Origin: an uncultured Porphyromonas sp.
Lineage (GTDB): Bacteria > Bacteroidota > Bacteroidia > Bacteroidales > Porphyromonadaceae
DNA: 16,653 nt
Assembly: GCF_947254915.1 (NCBI RefSeq)
Contig: NZ_CAMYEZ010000033.1
Span: forward strand, 1-16,653
Direction of reading: 5' to 3'
Shown: one piece after another, positions 1 through 7,557 of the stretch
Layout of the letters: each line of letters begins with the position of its first letter
How positions within the stretch are numbered: position 1 is the stretch's first letter
Notes under the pieces: model-generated
Database searches by the model: none
What the model was told of the DNA's origin: nothing
Seen by the model: the letters and a program-made list of their open reading frames with translations, nothing else
Made by a program: the position numbers and the translations under genes

Positions 1-109
1 TAAACTGTTCTGACTCCATTGACCGTATCCCTCACCGGTTGCACCCCTGCAGAGCTGGCTACGTTTCAGGTCAACGAACAAAGGTATCTGTTTTTTTCTT
101 CTACTTCGT

Positions 110-180
110 CCACCATTTTGACCTATACTTCAGTACGAAAATGGCTATTAGGCTGTTTTACCCACCATTTTGACCTATAC
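110..180. repeat. Pair of 19-bp direct repeats, 52-bp period
   Basis: The sequence ccaccattttgacctatac occurs exactly at 110-128 and again at 162-180. Between them, aaaatgg (138-144) is complementary to ccatttt (113-119) of the first copy, so a small 7-bp hairpin is possible. Two identical copies in a non-coding spacer suggest either a duplicated protein-binding site or a dispersed intergenic repeat. The window does not decide between these. The repeat itself is read directly; its function is unknown. Confidence 0.75.
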
Positions 181-242
181 GCCTAATTTCTAACCTCTAG
201 TCTCTATCTTCTCCCGCTACCCTCGATGTGCTTGTTTTTGTG

Positions 243-250
243 TACTTTTG
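243..250 (+). promoter_or_regulatory. Possible -7 element for aspS
   Basis: TACTTTTG fits the Bacteroidota -7 consensus TAnnTTTG and lies 87 nt before the aspS start codon. No TTG is found at the expected -33 distance, so this is only a half-match. If it is used, transcription would start near 257 and leave a leader of about 80 nt. Confidence 0.3.
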
Positions 251-337
251 TGGTAGTGGAGGTGTGAGGCATATGGAGCCTTGACCTCTCTATGATACAA
301 GCTAAAGATAGATATAGACACTAGGTAGCATCAGATT

Positions 338-2080
338 ATGTACAGAACGCATACGTGTGGAGCTCTGCGTGCCTCTGACGAGGGTCTGCAGGTGACGCTC
401 GCTGGTTGGGTAGCTAAGATTCGTCGCATGGGAGCTATGACCTTCCTTGACTTACGTGATAGATATGGCATTACGCAGATCTTCTTTGATGAGTCGCATC
501 AGGCTCTCCTCAGTGAGGTGGGGCGTGAGTGGGTGCTGGCAGTGACTGGCACCGTGCGCCTGCGTAGCAGTGTCAATGAGAAGATCCCCACGGGGCAGAT
601 CGAGATCCTCGCAGAGAGCCTGAAGGTGCTCAACCGTGCCGACACACCACCCTTTACCATCGAGGATGTGAGCGACGGTGGCGATGACCTACGTATGAAG
701 TACCGCTATCTGGACCTACGTCGTAGACCAGTGCTGAGCAATATAGAGCTACGTCACCGTATGACGATGGAGACGAGACGCTACCTTGATGGACTTCACT
801 TCCTAGAGATAGAGACGCCGATGCTAATCGGTTCGACGCCTGAGGGTGCGCGTGACTTTGTGGTGCCTAGTCGTATGAACCCGGGGCAGTTTTATGCATT
901 ACCTCAGTCGCCACAGACCTTCAAGCAGCTCTTGATGGTGGCCGGTATGGATCGTTACTTCCAGATCGTGAAGTGCTTTAGAGATGAGGACCTACGTGCC
1001 GACCGTCAGCCAGAGTTCACGCAGATAGACTGCGAGATGAGCTTCGTGGAGCAGGACGACATCTTGAGTACCTTCGAGGGGCTGGCGAAGCATCTCTTTA
1101 AGGAGATCCGAGGCATTGACCTCCCCACGCCACTACGTCGCATGACTTGGTACGAGGCTATGGATCGCTACGGTAGCGACAAGCCCGATCTGCGCTTCGG
1201 CATGGAGATCGAGGAGGTGACCAAGACGATCCAGGGTCATGGCTTTGGCGTGGTTGATGATGCTGAGTACATCGGCGCTATCGTGGTCACGGGCAAGGCG
1301 GACTACACGCGCAAGCAGATAGACCAGCTGACTGACTTTGTCAAGCGTCCACAGGTGGGCGCCAAGGGACTACTCTGGCTACGCTATCAGGCTGATGGAA
1401 CGATGAAGAGCAGCTTCGACAAGTTCCTCACGGCCGACCAGCTCAAAGCACTTGCTGACCAGCTTTCCATGCAGCCAGGCGACATTGCGCTCCTCATCTC
1501 AGGAGGCAAGCGTGCTGCGCAGAAGCAACTGGGCACGCTACGTCTACACGTTGCCTCCGAGCTGGGGCTGATGAAGCCAGGGCACTACGAGTGCCTTTGG
1601 GTAGTTGACTTCCCGCTACTCGAGTGGGACGAGGAGACGCAACGCTACTATGCGATGCACCACCCCTTTACCGCACCGAAGCCTGAGGATCAGGATCGTC
1701 TCGAGAGCGACCCAGGCAGTGTCCGTGCCGATGCTTACGACATGGTGATCAACGGTGTTGAGGTGGGCGGTGGCTCTATCCGTATCCACGATGCGGAGCT
1801 ACAGGCGCGGGTCTTTGCAGCACTAGGCTTTACGAAGGAGCGTGCCGAGGAGCAGTTTGGCTTCTTGATGAACGCCTTTAAGTATGGCGCACCTCCTCAC
1901 GGCGGTATCGCCTTTGGCCTAGATCGCTGGGTATCGCTCATGGCTGAGCTGGACTCGATACGTGACTGTATCGCCTTCCCGAAGAACAATTCGGGTCGTG
2001 ATGTGATGATTGATGCACCCGCACGACTAGATCCCGAGCAGCTCGACGAGCTACACCTGACGGTGCGGGAGACACTATAA
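338..2080 (+). CDS. aspS: Aspartyl-tRNA synthetase
   Basis: Class IIb aminoacyl-tRNA synthetase that charges tRNA-Asp with aspartate in the cytoplasm. At 580 residues it has the length of bacterial-type AspRS (E. coli about 590). The N-terminal OB-fold anticodon-binding domain covers about residues 1-105. Motif 1 is around 155-174 (FLEIETPML then STPEGARDF), and motif 2 around 214-230 begins FRDEDLRADRQPEF. The bacterial GAD insertion lies at roughly 285-410. GGGSIRIHD precedes motif 3, GIAFGLDR, at 523-530, whose Arg530 should contact ATP. The start is chosen because MYRTHTCG is the usual bacterial AspRS opening. It is followed after 16 nt by the Nif3-like gene, so the two are probably co-transcribed. 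Nothing in the catalytic motifs looks damaged. Confidence 0.97.
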   Translation: MYRTHTCGALRASDEGLQVTLAGWVAKIRRMGAMTFLDLRDRYGITQIFFDESHQALLSEVGREWVLAVTGTVRLRSSVNEKIPTGQIEILAESLKVLNRADTPPFTIEDVSDGGDDLRMKYRYLDLRRRPVLSNIELRHRMTMETRRYLDGLHFLEIETPMLIGSTPEGARDFVVPSRMNPGQFYALPQSPQTFKQLLMVAGMDRYFQIVKCFRDEDLRADRQPEFTQIDCEMSFVEQDDILSTFEGLAKHLFKEIRGIDLPTPLRRMTWYEAMDRYGSDKPDLRFGMEIEEVTKTIQGHGFGVVDDAEYIGAIVVTGKADYTRKQIDQLTDFVKRPQVGAKGLLWLRYQADGTMKSSFDKFLTADQLKALADQLSMQPGDIALLISGGKRAAQKQLGTLRLHVASELGLMKPGHYECLWVVDFPLLEWDEETQRYYAMHHPFTAPKPEDQDRLESDPGSVRADAYDMVINGVEVGGGSIRIHDAELQARVFAALGFTKERAEEQFGFLMNAFKYGAPPHGGIAFGLDRWVSLMAELDSIRDCIAFPKNNSGRDVMIDAPARLDPEQLDELHLTVRETL

Positions 2081-2084
2081 TATA

Positions 2085-2091
2085 TAAGGAG
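2085..2091 (+). promoter_or_regulatory. Strong Shine-Dalgarno site of the Nif3-like gene
   Basis: TAAGGAG lies 5 nt before the ATG at 2097. This is a near-perfect anti-SD match, unlike the other starts in this window, which show little or no SD, as is usual in Bacteroidota. It fixes the start of the Nif3-like gene. Confidence 0.6.
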
Positions 2092-2096
2092 TCCTT

Positions 2097-3209
2097 ATGG
2101 TCACGATCGGAGATGTAGTTCGTACGATAGAGGAGTGCTACCCGCTGAGCTACCAGGAGAGCTACGACAACTCGGGCCTTCAGGTGGGCGATGTGACGCA
2201 GCCACTGCGTGGCATTATGCTGGCTGTGGAGACGACCGAGGCAGTCCTTGAGGAGTGCCTGCAGCGTGGGTGCAACCTGCTCGTATCGCATCACCCGATC
2301 CTCTTTCGAGGGCTTAAGCGAATCACACCAGCGACCTATCAAGAGCGCTGCGTAGCTTTTGCCCTGAGAAATAATATAGCTATCTACGCCTGTCACACTT
2401 CGGCAGACAATGAGGTGAGCCAGGGCGTAAATCATTACTTGGCCAATCTGATCGGTCTCAAGCATGAGGGGCGGCGACCAATGATGCCTCAGCGAGGACG
2501 CTTCTACAAGCTACAGACCTTCATCCCGCACAGCCACGCTGATGCGTTACGTAGCGCATACGAGGAGGCGGGTATTGGTTCGCTGGGAGGTTACACGGGC
2601 TGTAGTTACAGTTGCTCGGGCGTGGGGCGCTTCCGTCCAGGCGCAGAGACACATCCAACGATCGGTACGCATGGCGCCATGGAGGCGGTTGAGGAGGAGA
2701 TGATCTCCGTGCTCGTGCCACAGGAGCGACTCTCGCAAGCCCTCACAACGCTCGTAGCGACGCACCCCTATGAGGTGCCAGCCTACGAGGTGATCCCGAT
2801 CGTGATGGATCACCCGACGAGCGGGCTAGGCATCGTTGGCGAGCTACCGAGTGAACTCTCTCCGCAGGAGTTCCTCGAGCACCTAGCTACGCTGCCCGCA
2901 GTGGAGCGCATCGCTTACTCAAATCCCCCCACGCAGCCGATCCGTCGTGTGGCGCTTTGTGGCGGTAGTGGCGGCGGTCACGAGTTCATCGGAGAGGCAC
3001 TGCACTCAGGCGCAGAGGTTTATATAACTGGTGAGGCAAAGTACAACGACTATCTCGACGTGCAGGACCGTCTCTGGCTGATTACGCTGGGACACTTCGA
3101 GAGTGAGCACTGCACGCGTACGATGCTCTATGATGCGTTGTCGGATAAATATCGTAACTTTGTCATCCATATGTCAGATGCTGACACCAATCCTATTCAC
3201 TATTTCTAA
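2097..3209 (+). CDS. Nif3/YqfO-like dinuclear metal-centre protein
   Basis: A 370-residue member of the NIF3 (YbgI/YqfO) family, hexameric metal-binding proteins often annotated as GTP cyclohydrolase I type 2; their substrate is not settled. The metal ligands are recognisable: the SHHP motif with His65/His66, Asp104 in TSADNE, and His333 with Glu335/Glu337 in GHFESEH. Residues about 130-240 form the extra PII/CutA1-like domain, ending near HPYEVPAYEV, that distinguishes the long YqfO type from the short YbgI type of about 250 residues. A strong Shine-Dalgarno site supports the start. The next gene, a zinc-ribbon protein, begins 12 nt downstream; this pairing is common in many bacteria and suggests a shared but undefined role. 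The family assignment is firm; the biochemical role is not known. Confidence 0.92.
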   Translation: MVTIGDVVRTIEECYPLSYQESYDNSGLQVGDVTQPLRGIMLAVETTEAVLEECLQRGCNLLVSHHPILFRGLKRITPATYQERCVAFALRNNIAIYACHTSADNEVSQGVNHYLANLIGLKHEGRRPMMPQRGRFYKLQTFIPHSHADALRSAYEEAGIGSLGGYTGCSYSCSGVGRFRPGAETHPTIGTHGAMEAVEEEMISVLVPQERLSQALTTLVATHPYEVPAYEVIPIVMDHPTSGLGIVGELPSELSPQEFLEHLATLPAVERIAYSNPPTQPIRRVALCGGSGGGHEFIGEALHSGAEVYITGEAKYNDYLDVQDRLWLITLGHFESEHCTRTMLYDALSDKYRNFVIHMSDADTNPIHYF

Positions 3210-3221
3210 GCAATACCATCT

Positions 3222-4109
3222 ATGAGTACTAATACAACGACCCACGAAGTAGCCGAGCGTAGTATCAGGGAGAAACTCATCGCTCTCAAGCGTCTACAGG
3301 AGACGCTCACCAGTATTGACAAGATCAAGCTGTTGCGAGGCGAGCTACCCCAAGCTATCGAAGATCTAGCGGACGAAATCGAGGGACTGAAGACACGCTT
3401 AGAGAAGTACAACGTGGCTGCCAAGAAGCTCACGCAGTCGGTCAGTGGCGAGAACCAAAAGATCGCGACAGCAAACGATAAGCTCGCAGTGCTCAAGGAG
3501 CAACTCAATGCGGTGAGCAATAACCGCGAGTATGAGCATCTGTCACGAGAGATCGAGTTTCAGGAGCTTGAGATACAGCTCGCACAGAAGCACATCCGAG
3601 AGTTCAACGCAGAGCTCCAAGGTCGCAAGGATGATGTCGCCAAGCTCCAAGAGCGTATCAAGGAGCGTGAGGAGGATCATCAGGCTAAGAGCGAGGAGCT
3701 AGAGCAGATCATCGCTGAGACCCGCATCGAGGAGGAGCAGCTCCGTGATCGTGCCAACGAGCTAGAGGCACAGATCGACGAGCGTATCCTCAAGGCTTTC
3801 CTCCGCCTTCGCAAGGGTGCTACCAACGGTCTTGCCGTGGTACCCGTAGAGCGTGAGGCTTGTGGCGGTTGCTTTAACCATATACCACCACAGCGCCAGC
3901 TAGAGGTCAAGCTCCACAACAAGGTCATCGTCTGCGAGTATTGCGGTCGTGTACTCATCGACCCAGACATTGAGGAGGAGCCTGTAGAGCTCACAGATGA
4001 GCAGGCTGACTCAAAGAAGAAGGAGGCTAAGAAGGCTACTGCCTCCAAGAAGAAGGCTACGCCTAAGAGTACTAAGAAGGCTACCTCTAGCAAGGATAAC
4101 GAGGAGTAG
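3222..4109 (+). CDS. Coiled-coil C4 zinc-ribbon protein
   Basis: A 295-residue protein of the family with an N-terminal helical hairpin and a C4 zinc ribbon (zf-RING_7, the CT398/CdsZ type). Residues about 10-190 are rich in Glu, Lys, Leu and Gln with heptad character, consistent with a long antiparallel coiled coil. The zinc ribbon has CxxC pairs at Cys214/Cys217 (ACGGCFN) and Cys238/Cys241 (CEYC). Residues about 265-290 form a Lys/Ala/Ser/Thr-rich tail after an acidic stretch at 248-262; the tail may bind RNA or DNA, which is inference. Members in Chlamydia have been linked to protein scaffolding, and other bacterial members remain uncharacterised. It sits 12 nt after the Nif3-like gene and 81 nt before tilS. 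The family call is secure; function is unknown. Confidence 0.88.
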   Translation: MSTNTTTHEVAERSIREKLIALKRLQETLTSIDKIKLLRGELPQAIEDLADEIEGLKTRLEKYNVAAKKLTQSVSGENQKIATANDKLAVLKEQLNAVSNNREYEHLSREIEFQELEIQLAQKHIREFNAELQGRKDDVAKLQERIKEREEDHQAKSEELEQIIAETRIEEEQLRDRANELEAQIDERILKAFLRLRKGATNGLAVVPVEREACGGCFNHIPPQRQLEVKLHNKVIVCEYCGRVLIDPDIEEEPVELTDEQADSKKKEAKKATASKKKATPKSTKKATSSKDNEE

Positions 4110-4190
4110 TAAATCTTCCCTACCCAGCGACGAGCTTCTTCGGACGGCCTGTCGCTCTTCTCTCCCTTTACGACATTCATCCCTCGCACT

Positions 4191-5672
4191 GTGTCTCAGC
4201 GACGTACGCTACTCAATCATGCTTTGGTGCATCAGATGCGTCGTACGATCGAGCAGTATGATCTGCTAGAGCGAGACAGCGAGCGGGTGGTCATCATAGC
4301 CCTCAGCGGAGGTGCCGACTCAACGGCGCTTCTGTGGGGGCTTTCGCTTTTGGGCTACCGCTGCGTGGCGGCACATTGTAACTTTCACCTGCGAGGCGAC
4401 GAGAGCGACCGTGACGAAGCGTTTGTCACAGAGCTCTGTGCGCAGCTGGGAGTGCCGTTAGAGCGCGCCTCCTTTGACACATACGGATATGTGGCCACGC
4501 ACCAGGGGGTGAGCGTAGAGATGGCGGCGCGGGAGCTGAGATACCACTTCTTTGACGAGCTGTATGAGCGGTACGATGCGCAGTGTATCGCATTAGGACA
4601 TCATCTAGAGGACAATGTGGAGCAGCTCCTGATCAACCTCTCCCAAGGAGCAGGCGTACGAGGACTGCGGGGCATGCTCCCCATGCGTGAGGAGGGGAAG
4701 TATATTCGTCCGCTCATCGACACGCCACCTCGTCTTATCTATGATTTCTTGCAAACGGCTGGACAGCCTTTTGTGACAGACTCGACGAATGCCGACACAA
4801 CCATACGGCGCAACTTCGTCCGGCACACGTTGCGCCCACTCTTTGACCAGTTGAACCCCTCCTTTGACCAAGCGGTCGCCTCAACGATTCATATCCTGCG
4901 GGACTTGGAGCAGTTGCAGGACTACTATATAAGGAGTACCCTCCCCGCAGACGCGAGCCAGCCACTAGAGATCGCGTGGCTCCGTCAGCAGATAGCTCCG
5001 CTGACACTTCTCTACAGCCACTTTGCGGTCATCGACTGTGATCGCTTGGTACTACAGCAACTTCTTATGGACTGCGCAAAGCCTGAGCGTGCCGACAGCT
5101 ACGCTCGCTACGAGGGACGTAGCGGGATCATTGAGCGCTATCGGGGTTACCTGATAGGCACGACGAGTGAGACGCTGGCGCATCTGGAGCAGGCGACGAG
5201 CGTTTGCCTAGAGCTGCCCGCCATAGCGAGCTGGCAAGCGGGAGCCACGCTGGATCACCCGCTAGGCTCAATAAAGATAGCGGTACACGACTCCTCGGAG
5301 ACACCACCACCTGCGATTCGGACGCTCACACCTTACAGCTATTTGGCCGACTACGACCAACTTCTGTTGAGAGCGCCTCAGCTACAGCTCAGAGCCTCTA
5401 CGGATGGCGAGCAATGGATCGCACCGCTTGGTCTGAAAGGGCGCAAGCAACTAGCGAAGCTCCTGCGCGATGCGAAGATTCTACCCTCACGCAGAGCGTC
5501 TACAGCGCAACTCATCGACAGCCACACAGGCACTACGCTCTGGCTGGTCGGTCTCTGCCGTAGTGCCGACTACCAGCTCACGCCGCAGACCCGTCGCTGG
5601 GCGGAGATAACCTTCACCCCCACGCTGTCAGATCCCTTTTCGAGGCACACAACACTCAAGTCTGACACCTAA
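4191..5672 (+). CDS. tilS: tRNA(Ile)-lysidine synthetase
   Basis: TilS converts C34 of the CAU-anticodon tRNA-Ile to lysidine using ATP and lysine, so that the tRNA reads AUA and is charged with isoleucine; it is essential in most bacteria. The N-terminal PP-loop ATP pyrophosphatase domain has SGGADS at residues 39-44, followed by the family pattern GHHLEDNVEQLL and the RNFVRH segment. The C-terminal TilS domain includes PLGLKGRKQLAKLLRDAKIL, then an Arg-rich element and a conserved IVW-type strand (here TLWLVGLCR). The chosen start is GTG at 4191, giving 493 residues; an internal ATG at 4236 would still keep the whole PP-loop domain. The length is slightly above typical (about 430-460), mostly from the N-terminal extension and linker. 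It follows the zinc-ribbon gene by 81 nt. Confidence 0.95.
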   Translation: MSQRRTLLNHALVHQMRRTIEQYDLLERDSERVVIIALSGGADSTALLWGLSLLGYRCVAAHCNFHLRGDESDRDEAFVTELCAQLGVPLERASFDTYGYVATHQGVSVEMAARELRYHFFDELYERYDAQCIALGHHLEDNVEQLLINLSQGAGVRGLRGMLPMREEGKYIRPLIDTPPRLIYDFLQTAGQPFVTDSTNADTTIRRNFVRHTLRPLFDQLNPSFDQAVASTIHILRDLEQLQDYYIRSTLPADASQPLEIAWLRQQIAPLTLLYSHFAVIDCDRLVLQQLLMDCAKPERADSYARYEGRSGIIERYRGYLIGTTSETLAHLEQATSVCLELPAIASWQAGATLDHPLGSIKIAVHDSSETPPPAIRTLTPYSYLADYDQLLLRAPQLQLRASTDGEQWIAPLGLKGRKQLAKLLRDAKILPSRRASTAQLIDSHTGTTLWLVGLCRSADYQLTPQTRRWAEITFTPTLSDPFSRHTTLKSDT

Positions 5673-6081
5673 TAATCTACCATCTCTAAGCTACGTATGA
5701 CAATAATCCAGGATACCCAGAGCGAGCGTTGCTACACAGCGCTACAGGTCCACTCTGATTCCTCAGTCATCTCCGATGATTCGAGTTTCTCCCGAGGAAA
5801 TCGAAGATCTCCACGGAGCAAACGAAAATTCCCCACGGAGGGCCGAAATAAAAGTTCGGAAGAATGAAATGAAACTTCGGAAGAATGAAATCACAAGTCC
5901 GAAGAATTTTCCCATTCCTCGGTGGATAATGAAAAATCCCTATAGAGCAATTTGCGATTTCCTCCATAGAGACCTAGACGAACTCACCATAGATTATGCC
6001 TTAGCCTTGACACGGCACCTCATACAGTAGCTCGTTAGCCGTTTATTTTGTACTTTTACAGCTAGAACCGACTTATAAAGC
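5673..6081. other. 409-bp repeat-bearing spacer
   Basis: No gene in this stretch is convincing. A short frame from ATG 5697 (56 codons) and another from 5776 (84 codons) both run through the repeat element at 5792-5922, and their residues there are repeat-derived. The last 30 codons of the second frame (up to 6030) read more like helical protein and may be a remnant of a broken small gene. AT-rich bases at 6041-6058 carry two near-matches to the Bacteroidota -7 box and could be the promoter of the methyltransferase gene that starts at 6082. No -33 partner is seen. Confidence 0.5.
5792..5922. repeat. Intergenic repeat element with internal tandem units
   Basis: The element is bounded by an 8-bp inverted repeat, ccgaggaa at 5792-5799 and ttcctcgg at 5915-5922. 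Inside it, ttcggaagaatgaaat occurs at 5855-5870 and 5876-5891, and a shortened, diverged copy (tccgaagaat) follows at 5898-5907, a period of 21-22 bp. The segment tccacggag is also present twice, near 5810 and 5831 (the second as cccacggag). The composition is strongly purine-biased on the + strand. This resembles a dispersed, non-autonomous intergenic element; its copy number in the genome cannot be judged here. Confidence 0.55.
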
Positions 6082-7530
6082 ATGACGAAGATCTTTCCCA
6101 TGATCGCCAAGACGCTCCCTGGGCTGGAGCCTGTATTGGAACAAGAATTGATAGCCCTCGGTGCGAACAACATACAGATAGGACGTCGCATGGTCTCCTA
6201 CGAAGGAGATCTCAAGATGCTCTACAAGTCCAATCTGTATCTACGCACAGCGCTTAAGGTGCTGAGACCCATCTATGAGTTTGATGCGGAGGATATAGAC
6301 ATCCTCTACACGACGCTGCTCCACTTCGACTGGAGCCAGTGGCTCACGGCCGATATGACCTTTGCGGTCGATGCGGTCGTCTACTCATCGACCTTCAAGC
6401 ATAGTCGGTACGTCGTCTACAAGACGAAAGACGCTATCGTCGATTACTTTAGAGAGCAAACGGGTGGCACGAAGCGTCCCTCGGTCAAGCTCTCGAACCC
6501 GCAGCTGATCTTTCACCTACACATCGCCGAGCAGCACGTGACGCTCTGCCTAGATTCGTCGGGCGAGAGCCTACACAAGCGGGGCTATCGTATGGAGCAG
6601 GACCGTGCTCCTATCAACGAAGTGCTGGCTGCGGGCATCCTGCTCAAGGCGGGCTGGCATGGGCAGTGCGATCTGATGGATCCCTTCTGCGGGTCGGGCA
6701 CCTTCCTCGTGGAGGCTGCGCTGATCGCTACGGGTACGCCTCCAGGCATTTACCGTGAGAGCTACCCCTTCGAGCGGTGGCCGGACTTCGATAGTGAGCT
6801 TTGCAGTGAGGTGTACAACGACGACTCGACGGAGCGCTCCTTCGACTACCACATCTACGGCTCGGACCTATCGCCTCAAGCCATTGCCAAAGCTAAGCGC
6901 AACGTCACCCGCTCGGGTATGTCTCGCTACATTGACCTCTCAGTGGGCGACTTTGCCGATCAGCACCTGCCCCACCCCAATGCGGAGACAGAGCCTAAGT
7001 GTCTGCTCGTGATGAATCCGCCTTATGGGGAGCGTCTCTCAGACTACGACCTCGAGCAGCTCTACAGTATGATCGGTCGTACGCTCAAGTTCCAGTTCGC
7101 TGGAGCTCAGGCGTGGATCATCGCTCATCAGGTGGAACACTTTCACGCCATCGGGCTCAAGCACGATCTGCGCGAGGAGCTCTACAATGGATCGCTACCC
7201 TGCGAGTTGCGTGGCTATACGCTCTTCGAGGGCAAGCACAAGGAGTACAAAGAGCAGATCGCTCAGCGTGGTGAGGAAGCTCCTCAGCGGAGAGAGCGCG
7301 AAGCGTTTCACCGTGGTAAAGGTCAAGAGCCCCGCAGACATCGAGCTGGGCACGACAAGCCGTCTTACAGCAAGGAGCGTGGCTACGGCAAGCCCGCACA
7401 GCGTGGCGCACAGCGTACGAAAGGACCCCGTCCCGCTGGCTCCTCTAGCTCTGGCTACAAGGCCAATATCCAAACCTTCGGCAGCGACGAGACATTCGTC
7501 CATAAGGCTGAAGCAAACGACAACGAATAA
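6082..7530 (+). CDS. THUMP-domain class I SAM-dependent rRNA methyltransferase (RlmL N-half type)
   Basis: A 482-residue RNA methyltransferase corresponding to the N-terminal half of E. coli RlmL, which makes m2G2445 in 23S rRNA. Residues about 1-155 form the ferredoxin-like plus THUMP RNA-binding region, and the UPF0020 Rossmann-fold methyltransferase follows. HKRGYR is at 165-170, MDPFCGSGTF at 199-208 is the SAM-binding loop, and the catalytic NPPYG is at 312-316. The fold ends near residue 390. Residues 396-482 are an Arg/Gly/Lys/Ser-rich low-complexity tail, likely disordered and possibly RNA-binding. The second E. coli domain (RlmK) is absent, as in other Bacteroidota. The start ATG follows an AT-rich spacer. 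ptpA starts 27 nt downstream, so co-transcription is possible. The exact target base is inferred from the family. Confidence 0.9.
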   Translation: MTKIFPMIAKTLPGLEPVLEQELIALGANNIQIGRRMVSYEGDLKMLYKSNLYLRTALKVLRPIYEFDAEDIDILYTTLLHFDWSQWLTADMTFAVDAVVYSSTFKHSRYVVYKTKDAIVDYFREQTGGTKRPSVKLSNPQLIFHLHIAEQHVTLCLDSSGESLHKRGYRMEQDRAPINEVLAAGILLKAGWHGQCDLMDPFCGSGTFLVEAALIATGTPPGIYRESYPFERWPDFDSELCSEVYNDDSTERSFDYHIYGSDLSPQAIAKAKRNVTRSGMSRYIDLSVGDFADQHLPHPNAETEPKCLLVMNPPYGERLSDYDLEQLYSMIGRTLKFQFAGAQAWIIAHQVEHFHAIGLKHDLREELYNGSLPCELRGYTLFEGKHKEYKEQIAQRGEEAPQRREREAFHRGKGQEPRRHRAGHDKPSYSKERGYGKPAQRGAQRTKGPRPAGSSSSGYKANIQTFGSDETFVHKAEANDNE

Positions 7531-7557
7531 GTAACATCTATCGCACCATATTGATCT

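Larger units (their letters stand above)
1..337. other. Spacer upstream of aspS
   Basis: No coding region is supported here on either strand. The stretch contains a T-run at about 91-97, two copies of a 19-bp direct repeat (110-128 and 162-180), and a possible -7 promoter element at 243-250. The first bases may be the tail of a gene outside the window, but no open frame is long enough to show it. Confidence 0.6.

Noticed and set aside
3680..4189. 169-codon open frame on the minus strand
   Set aside because: It is antisense to the zinc-ribbon gene, and its Ser/Leu-rich residues mirror the Glu/Lys-rich coiled-coil codons.
5776..6030. 84-codon frame in the tilS/methyltransferase spacer
   Set aside because: Its middle part is read from the tandem repeat element; only the last 30 codons look protein-like, which is not enough to call a gene.
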